From the NCBI RefSeq assembly GCF_963667555.1, contig NZ_OY763421.1, positions 2,187,562-2,251,561 of the forward strand: a DNA stretch of 64,000 nucleotides, written 5' to 3'. The notes under the pieces are model-generated. The model saw only the letters and a list, made by a program, of their open reading frames with translations. It did no database searches and was not told the DNA's origin. Source of the stretch: an uncultured Methanolobus sp. (GTDB lineage Archaea; Halobacteriota; Methanosarcinia; Methanosarcinales; Methanosarcinaceae). The stretch's first letter is position 1; every line of letters begins with the position of its first letter. Positions 35,757 to 44,896 of the stretch are shown here, piece by piece. The translations under genes were made by a program, and so were the position numbers.

Positions 35757-35784
35757 TTAATGTGTTCAGTCAAGAACACATTAA
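35757..35784. terminator. 11 bp hairpin between the PGF-CTERM gene and cbiC
   Basis: TTAATGTGTTC (35757-35767) pairs perfectly with GAACACATTAA (35774-35784) across AGTCAA. It contains the stop codon of cbiC (35781-35783 in plus coordinates) and probably terminates both converging transcripts. Confidence 0.75.
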
Positions 35785-36485
35785 TCTTCATTTGCTATTG
35801 TAACAAGCTCATTGATACAGGCAACTGCCATTGGTGTTCCGCCACGTGTGCCTACACATGTGATGGATGGAACTGGTGCGCCCCTGACAACTTCTTTTGA
35901 TTCTGCTGCGTTGACAAAACCTACTGGAGTGCCTACGATGATAGCTGGCTTGATGCCGTGCTCGATCATTCTGCATACTGCAAATGCGGCGGATGGTGCA
36001 TTGCCTATTGCGACAATTGAGCCTTCAAGAATGTCCTTGCATTTCAGGAATCCTGCTGCAGTTCTTGTTATACCGTACTTCTTGGCAAGTTCTGCATCCT
36101 CATCCTTGTCAAGTACACAAATGATCTCACAGTTGTGACCTCTCTTTGTTATTCCAGATTTTACCATGTTGATGTCAACAAGAATAGGAGCTCCTTTTCT
36201 GATTGCTTCAACACCTGCTGGAATAGGATCATTGACAAAGCGCATGATATCTGCTACTGCAGGGTCACCGGTTGATGTCACACAGCGCTGTTTAACGCGG
36301 TCCTCAGGAGTTTCATCACCAACAAGCTTGCGGGCGATGTTGCGGCTTGTCATGTAGATTGCCTTGGCTTCATCAGTCTGTGATCCAAGGTCATTGCAGA
36401 TAGCAACGAGATCAGGGTCGATCTCAGTTGTCATTTCCACAAGCTCTTCAATACTTGTGTCATTCTTTTTGGACTCAGTAGTCAT
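35781..36485 (-). CDS. cbiC: precorrin-8X/cobalt-precorrin-8 methylmutase
   Basis: 234 residues. It carries FVNDPIPAGVEAIRKGAP, the strictly conserved KxGxTKRGH-type segment containing the active histidine (SGITKRGHNCEI), and GTPVGFVNAAESKE. The enzyme moves the methyl from C11 to C12 of the corrin ring. Last gene of the minus-strand cbi operon; its ATG overlaps the end of cbiH by about ten bases. N-terminal extension of about 20 acidic residues (TTESKKNDTS) is unusual but could be a start-site matter. Confidence 0.95.
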   Translation of the reverse strand: MTTESKKNDTSIEELVEMTTEIDPDLVAICNDLGSQTDEAKAIYMTSRNIARKLVGDETPEDRVKQRCVTSTGDPAVADIMRFVNDPIPAGVEAIRKGAPILVDINMVKSGITKRGHNCEIICVLDKDEDAELAKKYGITRTAAGFLKCKDILEGSIVAIGNAPSAAFAVCRMIEHGIKPAIIVGTPVGFVNAAESKEVVRGAPVPSITCVGTRGGTPMAVACINELVTIANED

Positions 36486-37266
36486 ATTTCCGATGATACC
36501 CCCTTGGAGTGATTATTCTCTTGCCGTATGGTGAATCCCATATGCGGGAATCATTTGTAGTGATAAGGATGGTAGTGCTCATGTCGACCCAGTCGTTGTA
36601 GTCCATTACCTCGCCGAGGGTTGTAACAACGTAATCCTGGTCTGCATCCCTCAGAGCATTCTTAACGAGAGCTACAGGAACTGAATCTTCCTTGTGCTTT
36701 CTGATGATATCAATTGCTCTTGAGAAATTGGATTTGCGCTGGCGGCTCTTTGGGTTGTAGAGTGACATCACAAAGTCTGCTGATGATGCTGCATCAAGCC
36801 TCTTCTCAATAACTTCCCAAGGTGTCAGAAGGTCACTGAGACTTACGGTACACATATCATTGACAATCGGTGCTCCGACAACACTTGCTGCTGCTGTGAT
36901 TGCAGTTACACCTGGCAGAACCTCGATCTCAACATCAAGACCTGCGTGCTCTGCAACCTCAAGGACAAGACCTGCCATACCGTAAACGTTGGCATCTCCA
37001 CCACTGATCATGGATACAACTTTATCCTGTGCAAGCTCCACTGCCTTGCGTGAGCGGTCAACTTCCTTACCCATGGCGCTGCGGACTATCTCCTGTTTGT
37101 CCAGCAGACTTGCCATCTGGTCAAGATAGGTACCGTTTCCGACAATGTAATCTGATGTCATAATTACATCCCTTGCCTTCACTGTCAGCTGTTCGACTGA
37201 ACCCGGACCTATTCCGATGATGTAGAGTTTACCTTTACTCTGCGATTGCGATTGTGACCCTTCCAT
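36475..37266 (-). CDS. cbiH: cobalt-precorrin-3 C17-methyltransferase
   Basis: 263 residues, SUMT-like methyltransferase: LYIIGIGPGSVEQLT (about 14-28), SGGDANVYGMAG, and the family's MSLYNPKSRQR. It uses SAM to methylate C17 and contract the ring. The N-terminal Ser-Gln repeat (SQSQSQS) lies before the folded part, so the true start could be a few codons later. It overlaps cbiG's C-terminal gene upstream and cbiC downstream, consistent with translational coupling. Confidence 0.95.
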   Translation of the reverse strand: MEGSQSQSQSKGKLYIIGIGPGSVEQLTVKARDVIMTSDYIVGNGTYLDQMASLLDKQEIVRSAMGKEVDRSRKAVELAQDKVVSMISGGDANVYGMAGLVLEVAEHAGLDVEIEVLPGVTAITAAASVVGAPIVNDMCTVSLSDLLTPWEVIEKRLDAASSADFVMSLYNPKSRQRKSNFSRAIDIIRKHKEDSVPVALVKNALRDADQDYVVTTLGEVMDYNDWVDMSTTILITTNDSRIWDSPYGKRIITPRGYHRKYDY

Positions 37267-37588
37267 ATACCTTCTTCCTTAGTATCAATTGTTTTTTTTC
37301 CGACAACGCCAGTGCAGCAGGCTCTGCCACACCTGTAAGCCCGAAGCGTTTTGCCTGCGAAGCCGATGGCGCATCATAGTTATTCAATTCGTCGTGATCT
37401 ATGAACGTTATTGTGAGCCCGAAGAACTTAGCTGCTTCATGCAGCCCGGTCTCGTTCTCTTTAAGTTTTGCTGATGCCAGTCCTTCCACATCATCGATAC
37501 TTCTGCCTGCCTCTGCAAGCGCATTGTTTATCGCATCGATGGCTTCCTGGCTGTCAATACCCTTTCGGGCCCCCATACCTATGATCAT
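37235..37588 (-). CDS. cbiG: CbiG C-terminal domain, separate gene
   Basis: 117 residues corresponding only to the C-terminal domain of CbiG (starts [10 protein letters not shown], with SSIDDVEGLASAKLKENE-like and SASQAKRFGLTGVAEPAAL). CbiG opens the lactone of cobalt-precorrin-5A. The N-terminal and middle domains are encoded by the upstream gene; the two overlap in an ATGA, so they are translated as a coupled pair and the split is a clean one between domains, not a frameshift. Confidence 0.92.
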   Translation of the reverse strand: MIIGMGARKGIDSQEAIDAINNALAEAGRSIDDVEGLASAKLKENETGLHEAAKFFGLTITFIDHDELNNYDAPSASQAKRFGLTGVAEPAALALSEKKQLILRKKVYGRVTIAIAE

Positions 37589-38127
37589 TTGTCCTCAGCC
37601 TTTTCTTCTCTTTTCAAGACAGAAACATCGTCAGCGACTATGACGATCTTCGGACCTTTAATATCGAGGACTTCAACATCCTCATCAAGCAGAGCGCAAT
37701 TAACCTGAACAGTGGATGGCTTATTGACAATTTCACAGCCAAGTGCCTTTGCAATGCCTTCCACAGAGTTCCTGTTGTGAACTTCAGTAGCTGTTGTGAC
37801 AACCGGAATCGGTCCGATCTCTGCGATCTTCCTGACAACATCGTTGCCACCGTGATGACCACCAAGCAGTGGAATTGCAAAATTCATGTTGGAATCAACT
37901 ACAATAACTGCAGGATCCTTCCACTTATCCTCAATAAGAGGTGCGATCTCACGAACTACAATGCCGGTGGCAAACACTGCCACGATGGCATCATATTCTT
38001 CGAATGCTTTTCTGAAGATGGTTTTGTCGAACATCAGGATGTCAGCATCCAGATGTTCTGCCAGTCGCTCTGCAACCTCAAGATTTCTCTCAAAGGTTAT
38101 GACAGCGGTTCTTGTGCCACTCCGTAT
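37585..38127 (-). CDS. cbiG: CbiG N-terminal and middle domains, with no canonical start codon
   Basis: About 180 residues if translation begins at the ATA at 38127. The first standard start in frame is ATG at 38034, which would cut away about 31 codons that read like CbiG ([20 protein letters not shown]) and would delete the first strand and helix. No ATG, GTG or TTG lies between the in-frame TAA (38146-38148) and 38034, yet GGAGG (38136-38140) stands exactly 8 bases before the ATA. The segment overlaps the end of cbiF. Either ATA is used, or translation arrives by frameshift from cbiF, or the protein is shorter. Confidence 0.85.
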   Translation of the reverse strand: MRSGTRTAVITFERNLEVAERLAEHLDADILMFDKTIFRKAFEEYDAIVAVFATGIVVREIAPLIEDKWKDPAVIVVDSNMNFAIPLLGGHHGGNDVVRKIAEIGPIPVVTTATEVHNRNSVEGIAKALGCEIVNKPSTVQVNCALLDEDVEVLDIKGPKIVIVADDVSVLKREEKAEDK

Positions 38128-38840
38128 AAGTAAGACCTCCCGAAGTTACCATATTCCACAGGTTCTACTACTCCACCGATAAGGATCATTGCGGAGCGCT
38201 TGATACCTGCTTCCTTGACCTTTCCGGCAATGTCTGCAACAGTGCCCTTAATGATCTTCTGGTCTGGCCATGATGCATGGAAGACAACTGCCACAGGAGT
38301 GTCATCAGGATATTCCACCTTCTCCATGATCTGCTCGATCTTCTGGGTTCCAAGGAATACCGCCATTGTTGCACCATGTCTTGAGAGTTCCTTTATCTGG
38401 TCCTGCTCAAGTGTCTTACCTGCCGGACGTGTGATTATAAGAGTCTCTGAAACATCGTTAAGTGTAAGCTGGGTCTTCAGTGCTGCTGCTGTTGCGAATA
38501 CTGATGAAACACCAGGGATGATCTCAACCTCTACATCGAACTTCTTGAGTTCCTCGATCTGCTCAACGATAGAACCGTAGAGTGATGGGTCACCACTGTG
38601 TAATCTTACAACCTTCTTACCTGCTTCGAGATTGTCAACTATAAGCTGGTTTGTCTCATCAAGGGTAAGTCCGTAGCTGTCGATCTTTTCACCTTTACAG
38701 TAATTGACAACTTCAGGGTTTACAAGGGAACCTGCATAGATTACAAGGTCAGCCCCTTCAAGAAGCTCTTTGCCCATTACGGTAATGTATTTTGCATTTC
38801 CCGGGCCGGACCCTACAAAATAGACTTTTTTATCTGTCAT
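38097..38840 (-). CDS. cbiF: cobalt-precorrin-4 C11-methyltransferase
   Basis: 247 residues from the ATG at 38840 (AGGTG at a good distance; the ATG at 38849 is too close to that site). SUMT-family: [48 protein letters not shown] and [11 protein letters not shown]. It methylates C11 with SAM. It sits between cbiL (15 bases upstream) and cbiG, whose 5' end it overlaps by about 30 bases. Confidence 0.96.
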   Translation of the reverse strand: MTDKKVYFVGSGPGNAKYITVMGKELLEGADLVIYAGSLVNPEVVNYCKGEKIDSYGLTLDETNQLIVDNLEAGKKVVRLHSGDPSLYGSIVEQIEELKKFDVEVEIIPGVSSVFATAAALKTQLTLNDVSETLIITRPAGKTLEQDQIKELSRHGATMAVFLGTQKIEQIMEKVEYPDDTPVAVVFHASWPDQKIIKGTVADIAGKVKEAGIKRSAMILIGGVVEPVEYGNFGRSYLYGVAQEPLS

Positions 38841-38855
38841 TGCATTCACCTTGTG

Positions 38856-39467
38856 TTATTCCTTCTGGGCGTAGATTATACTGAAATAGTTTCCTTTTTC
38901 AGGAATCTGATCCCTTTCTGTGATAATTACTTCCCTGTCACTGAAAAGGCGCTCACAGAAAGTGAACTTGTTAAAGCCTTCCTTTTCATATGATTCGATG
39001 ATCTCAACTGGCCTGCTTGCCTTGAGCCTTATTCTGTACTTACTGTCTGAACCATCGCTGACCTCAAAAGATGAGTCAACCTCAGCGCCGGTCTGTGCAG
39101 CGAATGAAGTAATAGAGCTGATTCCCGGAATCGTTGCTGTCTCAACATCAGGATAGAACTTCTTCATAACACGTTTTAAGTGAGTGAAGGTTGAGAAGAA
39201 ATTCGGATCTCCAATAAGACCAAAGACAACCAGATTGTCCTTTGATTCCTCAGCGATCATGTCAGCATTCTTTTTCCAGACCTCATTAAGTACCTCATAA
39301 TCGGTCAGCATTGGGAAATCAAGAATCTCTGATTCTGCATAAGGTGCTACAAGATCGGCTGCCATTCGACCGGGGACATATACCTTGTATGCATTTTTCA
39401 GGCTTTCAACAGCTTTCAATGTCAGAAGCTCCGGATCACCCGGACCAAGTCCTACTCCTACAAGCAT
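38856..39467 (-). CDS. cbiL: cobalt-factor II / precorrin-2 C20-methyltransferase
   Basis: 203 residues with GVGLGPGDPELLTLKAVE, VFGLIGDPNFFSTFTHL and ATIPGISSITSFAAQTG, matching CbiL of the SUMT family. It adds the C20 methyl. Slightly shorter than bacterial CbiL (about 230) but without an obvious gap. ATG at 39467 begins directly with the fold; 60 bases separate it from cbiT. Confidence 0.94.
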   Translation of the reverse strand: MLVGVGLGPGDPELLTLKAVESLKNAYKVYVPGRMAADLVAPYAESEILDFPMLTDYEVLNEVWKKNADMIAEESKDNLVVFGLIGDPNFFSTFTHLKRVMKKFYPDVETATIPGISSITSFAAQTGAEVDSSFEVSDGSDSKYRIRLKASRPVEIIESYEKEGFNKFTFCERLFSDREVIITERDQIPEKGNYFSIIYAQKE

Positions 39468-39528
39468 TTTTTATCACCATTAAATAAAGATTAGTTTAAA
39501 GATCAATTATAAGCCAACTAAGCCAGCT

Positions 39529-40083
39529 TCAGTTCTTACCGGACTTGCCGACAATAATGTATATCGGATTTTCCGGCTTGAACATAGTTTCGCCAGTAAT
39601 CGGAGCGCTGCGAGACACTATAATATGCAGTGCCTCTTCGAATAAGTCAAGTTCTTTCATCTTGTTTATTACGTTTACGACAGTCTCGATCCTGACTGCA
39701 TTCAATACAATGCTTTTTGCCTTTTTCTCGGCAAGTACTTCAAGCACACGGGAAATATTCTTTGTGCCGCCAATGAACGCACAATCTATTGAACCAACTT
39801 CCTGTTTTTCAAGGATGTCAGATGATTCGCCGGAAAACACTTGTGCGTTGGTAATCTTAAATGCTTCGAAATTTTTCTTCGTCACACTAATGGCTTCTTC
39901 CCTTGCATCAATAGCGCATATACTGATGTCACGTACCATTTTTGAAGCTTCTATTGACACGGCTCCTGTTCCACAACCAATATCAAAAAATCTGCAACCG
40001 TCTGCTAAATCAAGTTTAGATAACGAAACTGCGATAATTTCTGGTTTTGTAGGGCCGCCACTTACATGCAAAAGTTCAGTCAT
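39529..40083 (-). CDS. cbiT: cobalt-precorrin-6B C15-methylase/C12-decarboxylase, decarboxylating domain CbiT
   Basis: 184 residues. SAM-binding motif FFDIGCGTGAVSIEASK (about 34-50) and CAIDAREEAISVTKKN are typical of CbiT, which methylates C15 and decarboxylates the C12 acetate. CbiE, its usual partner, is not in this window. First gene of the minus-strand cbi operon; divergent from cbiP, with 114 bases of shared promoter region between starts. Confidence 0.95.
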   Translation of the reverse strand: MTELLHVSGGPTKPEIIAVSLSKLDLADGCRFFDIGCGTGAVSIEASKMVRDISICAIDAREEAISVTKKNFEAFKITNAQVFSGESSDILEKQEVGSIDCAFIGGTKNISRVLEVLAEKKAKSIVLNAVRIETVVNVINKMKELDLFEEALHIIVSRSAPITGETMFKPENPIYIIVGKSGKN

Positions 40084-40197
40084 GTTCCACCTAACTAAGA
40101 TAAACTGGAGTTAAGTAGATATAAGTTGCCCTTCATAAAACTGTTGCATTATTACGAAATAGTATGAAAATCCAAAAATATTATTAGGGCGGTTGCA

Positions 40198-41682
40198 ATG
40201 GAAAACAAGAAAAATGCAAAGAAATTACTGGTACTAGGCACTGCATCAGACGTTGGCAAAAGCATAATGGTCACGGGACTGTGCAGGATACTGTCCAGAA
40301 AATACAAGGTTGCACCATTTAAGGCCCAGAACATGAGCCTGAATTCATGGATAACAAAAGATGGAAAGGAAATTGGAATTGCCCAGGCGATCCAGGCCAA
40401 AGCTGCCGGAGTTGAACCAACGGCAGACATGAATCCGGTGCTTCTAAAGCCAAAAGGAGACAGGACATCGCAGGTCATCGTACTTGGAGAACCATATGCA
40501 GACAAGTCCGCCGGAAATTACTATGATTCCATCGAGGAAATGCACGGTGTGCTCAGAGGCGCTCTTGAAAGACTTGAATCTGAGTATGACCTCATCGTTA
40601 TGGAAGGCGCAGGCGGCGCCGCAGAAATTAACCTTTACGACCGCGATATCGTCAACGTGGGAACCGCACGCATCACACAGGCACCTATCATCCTTGTAGG
40701 AGATATCGAATCAGGAGGAGTATTTGCAAGCCTTTACGGCACAAAGGCACTGCTGCCGGAAGATGTCGCAAAGAACCTCAAAGGTTTTGTCATTAACAAG
40801 TTCAGAGGCGACCCTGCGATCCTTGAACCCGGACTTAAGCAGCTTGAGGATCTCACAGGAGTTCCGGTTCTCGGAGTTCTGCCATATTACAAGCTCAAGA
40901 TCCCATCTGAAGATTCAATGGCTATCAGGAAGAAGAAAAAAGGCCGTGAAGAGAGCGAAGATGTCAATGACATCGACATCGCAGTGATCCGTCTTCCAAG
41001 AATTTCAAATTTCACTGATTTCGAGCCGCTTGAGAGAATCGCAAAAGTCAGATACGTGGACCTTGACGAGAATCTTGGCAACCCGGATTGCGTTATCATT
41101 CCAGGAACAAAGAACACAGTCAGTGACTACCTTGATCTTCAGGCGAGCGGCATGGACGTGCAGATCAAGAACCTCAAAGGCAAGGCAGTCATTTTCGGAA
41201 TTTGCGGCGGCTACCAGATGCTTGGAAAGCTCATCCACGATTCAGGCGTGGAGAATGGAGTCGAGGCTGATTACGAAGGTCTCGGTCTTCTGGAAACTGA
41301 AACTTCATTTGGCGAATATAAAAAGAAGACCATTCAGGTCAAAAAGGAAATTGTCGCTGACGGACCTATATTCAACCACATCAAAGGTGATGAGATATGG
41401 GGATACGAGATCCACATGGGCGCAACAAAAACCCCAAGAACGGTTTTCGGAGATGACGGCAGCATTGATGAGAGCGGAACCGTAGTAGGCACATACCTGC
41501 ACGGACTTTTCGAGAACGAGAACATCCGCCATGCCCTCATGATATATCTTACTGAAAAGAAAGGTGTGGAGTATCACCCTGAAACTGTGACCACAGAAGA
41601 TGAGGCTTATGAGGAACTTGCCAGAGTAGTTGAAAGCTGCCTTGACATGGAAAAGATATACAAACTCATAGAAGACCAGTAA
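40198..41682 (+). CDS. cbiP: cobyric acid synthase (amidotransferase)
   Basis: 494 residues. N-terminal ATPase-like domain with GTASDVGKSIMVTGLCRIL (P-loop variant), and the C-terminal class I glutamine amidotransferase (GATase) domain with catalytic Cys in FGICGGYQMLGKL (about residue 332) and His in GTYLHGLFEN. It amidates four side chains of adenosylcobyrinic acid to give cobyric acid. Divergent from the rest of the cbi operon, so probably controlled by the same intergenic region. An IR forms around its stop codon and copy B of the repeat lies downstream. Confidence 0.96.
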   Translation: MENKKNAKKLLVLGTASDVGKSIMVTGLCRILSRKYKVAPFKAQNMSLNSWITKDGKEIGIAQAIQAKAAGVEPTADMNPVLLKPKGDRTSQVIVLGEPYADKSAGNYYDSIEEMHGVLRGALERLESEYDLIVMEGAGGAAEINLYDRDIVNVGTARITQAPIILVGDIESGGVFASLYGTKALLPEDVAKNLKGFVINKFRGDPAILEPGLKQLEDLTGVPVLGVLPYYKLKIPSEDSMAIRKKKKGREESEDVNDIDIAVIRLPRISNFTDFEPLERIAKVRYVDLDENLGNPDCVIIPGTKNTVSDYLDLQASGMDVQIKNLKGKAVIFGICGGYQMLGKLIHDSGVENGVEADYEGLGLLETETSFGEYKKKTIQVKKEIVADGPIFNHIKGDEIWGYEIHMGATKTPRTVFGDDGSIDESGTVVGTYLHGLFENENIRHALMIYLTEKKGVEYHPETVTTEDEAYEELARVVESCLDMEKIYKLIEDQ

Positions 41683-41718
41683 TGGTCTTCAGCTCTTCTT
41701 TTTATTATTCTTTTTTGA
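41671..41718 (+). terminator. terminator of cbiP, containing the stop codon
   Basis: GAAGACC (41671-41677) pairs with GGTCTTC (41684-41690) across AGTAAT, which holds the TAA stop (41680-41682). A T-rich tail (CTTCTTTTTATTATTCTTTTTT) follows. Confidence 0.75.
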
Positions 41719-41793
41719 ATCAATTCGACTTTTTGGTTATGTAGAAATCCTGAGACTTAAGTACAAGCTGTTTGCAGAACATTTTGTTTTTTC

Positions 41794-41849
41794 TGATGGG
41801 AAAGCGCCGGCTTCGCAGGACCCTTCGGGATAACTCAGGTTATTCATGA
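41794..41849 (+). repeat. intergenic repeat element, copy B (3' module only)
   Basis: About 56 bases matching the 3' module of copy A with few changes: GATGGGAAA, CGCCGGCTTCGC, AGGACCCTTCGGGATAA and TTATTCATGA. The stem reads CCGGC-TTC-GCAGG, so one base pair of the GC hairpin is lost. The 5' module with CCGCCGAAGGCGG is absent. The gap 41683-42040 otherwise contains no gene. Confidence 0.8.
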
Positions 41850-42040
41850 CTTACGGGAAATCAGTTTAACCGCTCTTTGAGTTTCAGAGGTAAAAATACT
41901 ACAGAACAGACGTTTCAGAGTTATTTTTGATTGGTTTTGAGCTTTGCTGCTCTAAAAACACAATCATGCAGGCGTGTTGCCAATTCTAATTTAAGTTTTT
42001 AACACTACACATAGTAAATCATTCAATTAAAAAAAGTGTA

Positions 42041-42084
42041 CCAAAAAGAGTATATACTAAATTAATCATGTTAGGCTTACCTAC
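42041..42084 (+). promoter_or_regulatory. feo promoter with DtxR-like operator
   Basis: A TATA box TATATA (42051-42056) preceded by an A-rich BRE is followed about 20 bases later by TTAGGCTTACCTA, an inverted repeat TAGG-CTTA-CCTA (42072-42083) centred at the expected transcription start. This arrangement fits repression of iron uptake by a DtxR/MntR-family regulator. Confidence 0.55.
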
Positions 42085-42112
42085 TAAAAGTAAACAAACA
42101 AAAGGTCATAAC

Positions 42113-42349
42113 ATGAATGAAAAAACACTGGATTTCATAGAACCTGACACCTCTGTGAAGGTTCTGAAAGTAACAGGCCAGAAATCCTCACGAAAGAGGA
42201 TCCTGGACATGGGACTTACTCCCGGTACAAGAGTAGACGTAATCAGAAGGGCACCTTTAGGCGACCCGGTTGAATTCAAGCTAAAAGGTTACAACCTCTC
42301 CCTCAGGAAAAGGGAAGCTGAAACTGTTCTTGTAGAGGTTCTTGAGTAG
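42113..42349 (+). CDS. feoA: ferrous iron transport protein FeoA
   Basis: 78 residues from the ATG at 42113, which follows AAAGGTC; the frame is open upstream into the operator but that part is not protein-like. SH3-like domain with GLTPGTRVDVIRRAPLGDPVEFKLKGYNLSLRKREAETVLVE. FeoA binds FeoB and regulates it. It is the first gene of the operon, 29 bases before feoB. Confidence 0.93.
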   Translation: MNEKTLDFIEPDTSVKVLKVTGQKSSRKRILDMGLTPGTRVDVIRRAPLGDPVEFKLKGYNLSLRKREAETVLVEVLE

Positions 42350-42378
42350 CGCAGGAAAATTGTGACAATGGTGGTAGA

Positions 42379-44400
42379 ATGACAGAAAAAATTACTGTTG
42401 CACTGGCCGGGAACCCGAATGTCGGAAAGACATCCATATTCAACGCAATTACCGGTTCAAAACAGCATGTGGGCAACTGGCCCGGCGTTACGGTGGAACG
42501 CAAGATCGGTAAAAGAGTGCACAATGATGTGATGATGGAGATAGTGGACCTTCCGGGCACATACAGTCTTACAGCTTACTCACTTGACGAGATCATAGCC
42601 CGGGACTTCATTATAGAAGAAAAGCCGGACGTGGTTGTTCAGGTCATCGACGCAACCAACCTTGAGAGGAACATGTACCTCACAACCCAGTTGATGGAAC
42701 TTGGTGTCCGGCTCATAATTGCGCTTAACATGACAGACCTTGCCCTTGCAAAAGGTGACAACATCGATGAAAAAAAGATGCAGGAATTCCTGGAAGTCCC
42801 GGTAGTTTCCACGATCGGAAGCAAGGGGAACGGCATCGAAGGACTTCTTGATGCTATCTCCGGTGAGTTACACAAGACACGGGTCACAGAGAACGTATTC
42901 ACCTATGATGATGAGATCGAAGATAAAGCGGACAAACTGGGAGTTATCCTTGACAGTGACCCGTATTTTGCACATTATCCTTCACGATGGTTCGGTTTGA
43001 AGTTGCTTGAGGGCGACGAGAACATAATAAAGAAAGCTAAGGAGAGTGATAGTTACCCGGAAATACAGAGAATACTGAACGAAACCGATGCCGATGTCCT
43101 TGAGGCAAAGGTTGCTGACCAGAGATACAAGACCATACAGACAATGCTGAGACAGGTCTGTAATATCAATACATCCCACCTCAGCGGTTCGGACATGGTT
43201 GACAGAGTTGTGACAAACAAAGCCCTGGGAATACCAATATTCCTCTCACTTATGTGGGCGGCTTTTGAGGTCACTTTCACCTTTGCAACCCCGTTCATGA
43301 ATATAATTGACATATTCTTCGGGTGGATGGCAGAAACAGCTACAACCGCAATCCCGATTCCGTGGATGGCATCCCTTGTTGGAGAAGGAATGATAGCAGG
43401 TGTAGGTTCAGTTATCATATTCCTTCCAAACATCCTCCTGCTCTTCTTCATGCTATCCCTTATGGAAGACAGCGGTTACATGGCAAGAGCTGCATTCATA
43501 ATGGACAAGGTCATGAGCAAGTTCGGGCTTCACGGAAAATCTTTCATACCCCTTGTTATGGGATTCGGATGTAACGTCCCTGCCATTATGGCAACCCGTA
43601 CCATTGAAGACACAAGGGACCGGCTCATCACCATCCTGATAACTCCGTTCATGTCCTGCGGAGCAAGGCTTCCGGTTTATGTTCTCCTGGCCGGAGCGTT
43701 CTTTGGCAGAGACGCAGGAGTTGTGATCTTCGGTCTGTATGCTCTTGGCATCCTGGTCGCAGTTGTAAGTGCAAAGCTCATGCGCAGTACAATTCTCAGA
43801 GGAGAGGACGCACCTTTCATCATGGAACTCCCGTCATATAAGATACCAACCCTTAAGGGAAGCCTCATTCACATGTGGGAGAGAGGAAAGATATACCTCA
43901 AGAAAGCCGGAACCATCATCCTGATCGGTGTGGTCGGTGTGTGGCTTTTGGCATCAATTCCCGCTCCCGGAAGCACAGGAGCATTCGCTTCCGAAGAGGT
44001 TTACGGCACTACTCAATCTGTAATAGGAATGATAGGACAGGCGCTCGAACCTCTGGTCGCACCGCTTGGATTTGACTGGAAGATAGCAGTTGCGCTTCTA
44101 TTCGGTGTTGTGGCAAAGGAGATAGTCGTCGGTTCTATGGGCGTGCTTTACGGAGTCGGTGAAGACGAGGAAAGTCTCTCAAACATACTCGCAGCCGGAG
44201 CAATGACACCTCTTGCAGCGCTTGGGCTCATGGTTTTTACCCTTCTGTACGTGCCATGTTTTGCCTGTATAGGTGTAATCAAAAGAGAAACAGGGTCATG
44301 GAAATGGACACTTTTCCAGTTGGCTTACGGAACCGCACTGGCATGGGGATTTGCATTTGTAATATACCAGGTCGGGACACGCGTGGGGCTGCTGGCCTGA
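42379..44400 (+). CDS. feoB: ferrous iron transport protein FeoB
   Basis: 673 residues. N-terminal G domain: G1 GNPNVGKTS, G3 DLPGTYSL, G4 NMTD; then a GDI-like helical segment and a membrane domain with eight to ten helices (from about residue 275). The cysteine-containing gates appear as GFGCNVPA and CFACIGVIKRETG. Transports Fe2+ with nucleotide control. Downstream genes at 44435 and 44896 are spaced 34 bases and overlapping, respectively, and belong to the same operon. Confidence 0.96.
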   Translation: MTEKITVALAGNPNVGKTSIFNAITGSKQHVGNWPGVTVERKIGKRVHNDVMMEIVDLPGTYSLTAYSLDEIIARDFIIEEKPDVVVQVIDATNLERNMYLTTQLMELGVRLIIALNMTDLALAKGDNIDEKKMQEFLEVPVVSTIGSKGNGIEGLLDAISGELHKTRVTENVFTYDDEIEDKADKLGVILDSDPYFAHYPSRWFGLKLLEGDENIIKKAKESDSYPEIQRILNETDADVLEAKVADQRYKTIQTMLRQVCNINTSHLSGSDMVDRVVTNKALGIPIFLSLMWAAFEVTFTFATPFMNIIDIFFGWMAETATTAIPIPWMASLVGEGMIAGVGSVIIFLPNILLLFFMLSLMEDSGYMARAAFIMDKVMSKFGLHGKSFIPLVMGFGCNVPAIMATRTIEDTRDRLITILITPFMSCGARLPVYVLLAGAFFGRDAGVVIFGLYALGILVAVVSAKLMRSTILRGEDAPFIMELPSYKIPTLKGSLIHMWERGKIYLKKAGTIILIGVVGVWLLASIPAPGSTGAFASEEVYGTTQSVIGMIGQALEPLVAPLGFDWKIAVALLFGVVAKEIVVGSMGVLYGVGEDEESLSNILAAGAMTPLAALGLMVFTLLYVPCFACIGVIKRETGSWKWTLFQLAYGTALAWGFAFVIYQVGTRVGLLA

Positions 44401-44434
44401 TACTATGACCTGAAACTAAAGGGAGATAATAGAT

Positions 44435-44896
44435 ATGACAAGAAGTTACGGCAATAAAGAAATAGCATTTGCAGCGCTCGCAGGAGTGCTGTATGCTTTC
44501 TTCGGACTCCTGCACATTGTGGAGGGTCTTGGAATCGATACAGGAATGGCAGGACTATTGTTCATTCCGGGAGACATATTAGGAGGATTCTGTCTTCTGG
44601 TGATTGGTGCAGTATTCCTTAACGGACTCAGGGAGATGCTTCAGGGAATTAACGCAGGAGTATCTTTTGTTTACGTAGGAATACTGATGTCACTGATATT
44701 TGCGGCAGTCTATTTGCTAATCATGGGTGGAAACCTGCTTGACTCGTTCATAGTTCCTGACGATTATGAAGGTTGGAGCGTAATGGAAACATTCAGGCCG
44801 GGCATCTATCTGGGACTGCTTTCACTTGCAGGTATCCTGTATTGGAGGGACAGGTTCTCACTTAACGAAGTACTTGTATTCAGGGAGGGAGCATAA
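44435..44896 (+). CDS. membrane protein of the feo operon
   Basis: 153 residues with four membrane helices (about 10-28, 40-62, 75-97, 120-138). No cysteine or His cluster for metal binding was noticed. It lies between feoB and the winged-helix FeoC-like gene, and its stop overlaps the next start (TAATG). By position it may help the transporter or sense membrane state; sequence alone does not say. AAGGGAGAT precedes the ATG. Confidence 0.75.
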   Translation: MTRSYGNKEIAFAALAGVLYAFFGLLHIVEGLGIDTGMAGLLFIPGDILGGFCLLVIGAVFLNGLREMLQGINAGVSFVYVGILMSLIFAAVYLLIMGGNLLDSFIVPDDYEGWSVMETFRPGIYLGLLSLAGILYWRDRFSLNEVLVFREGA

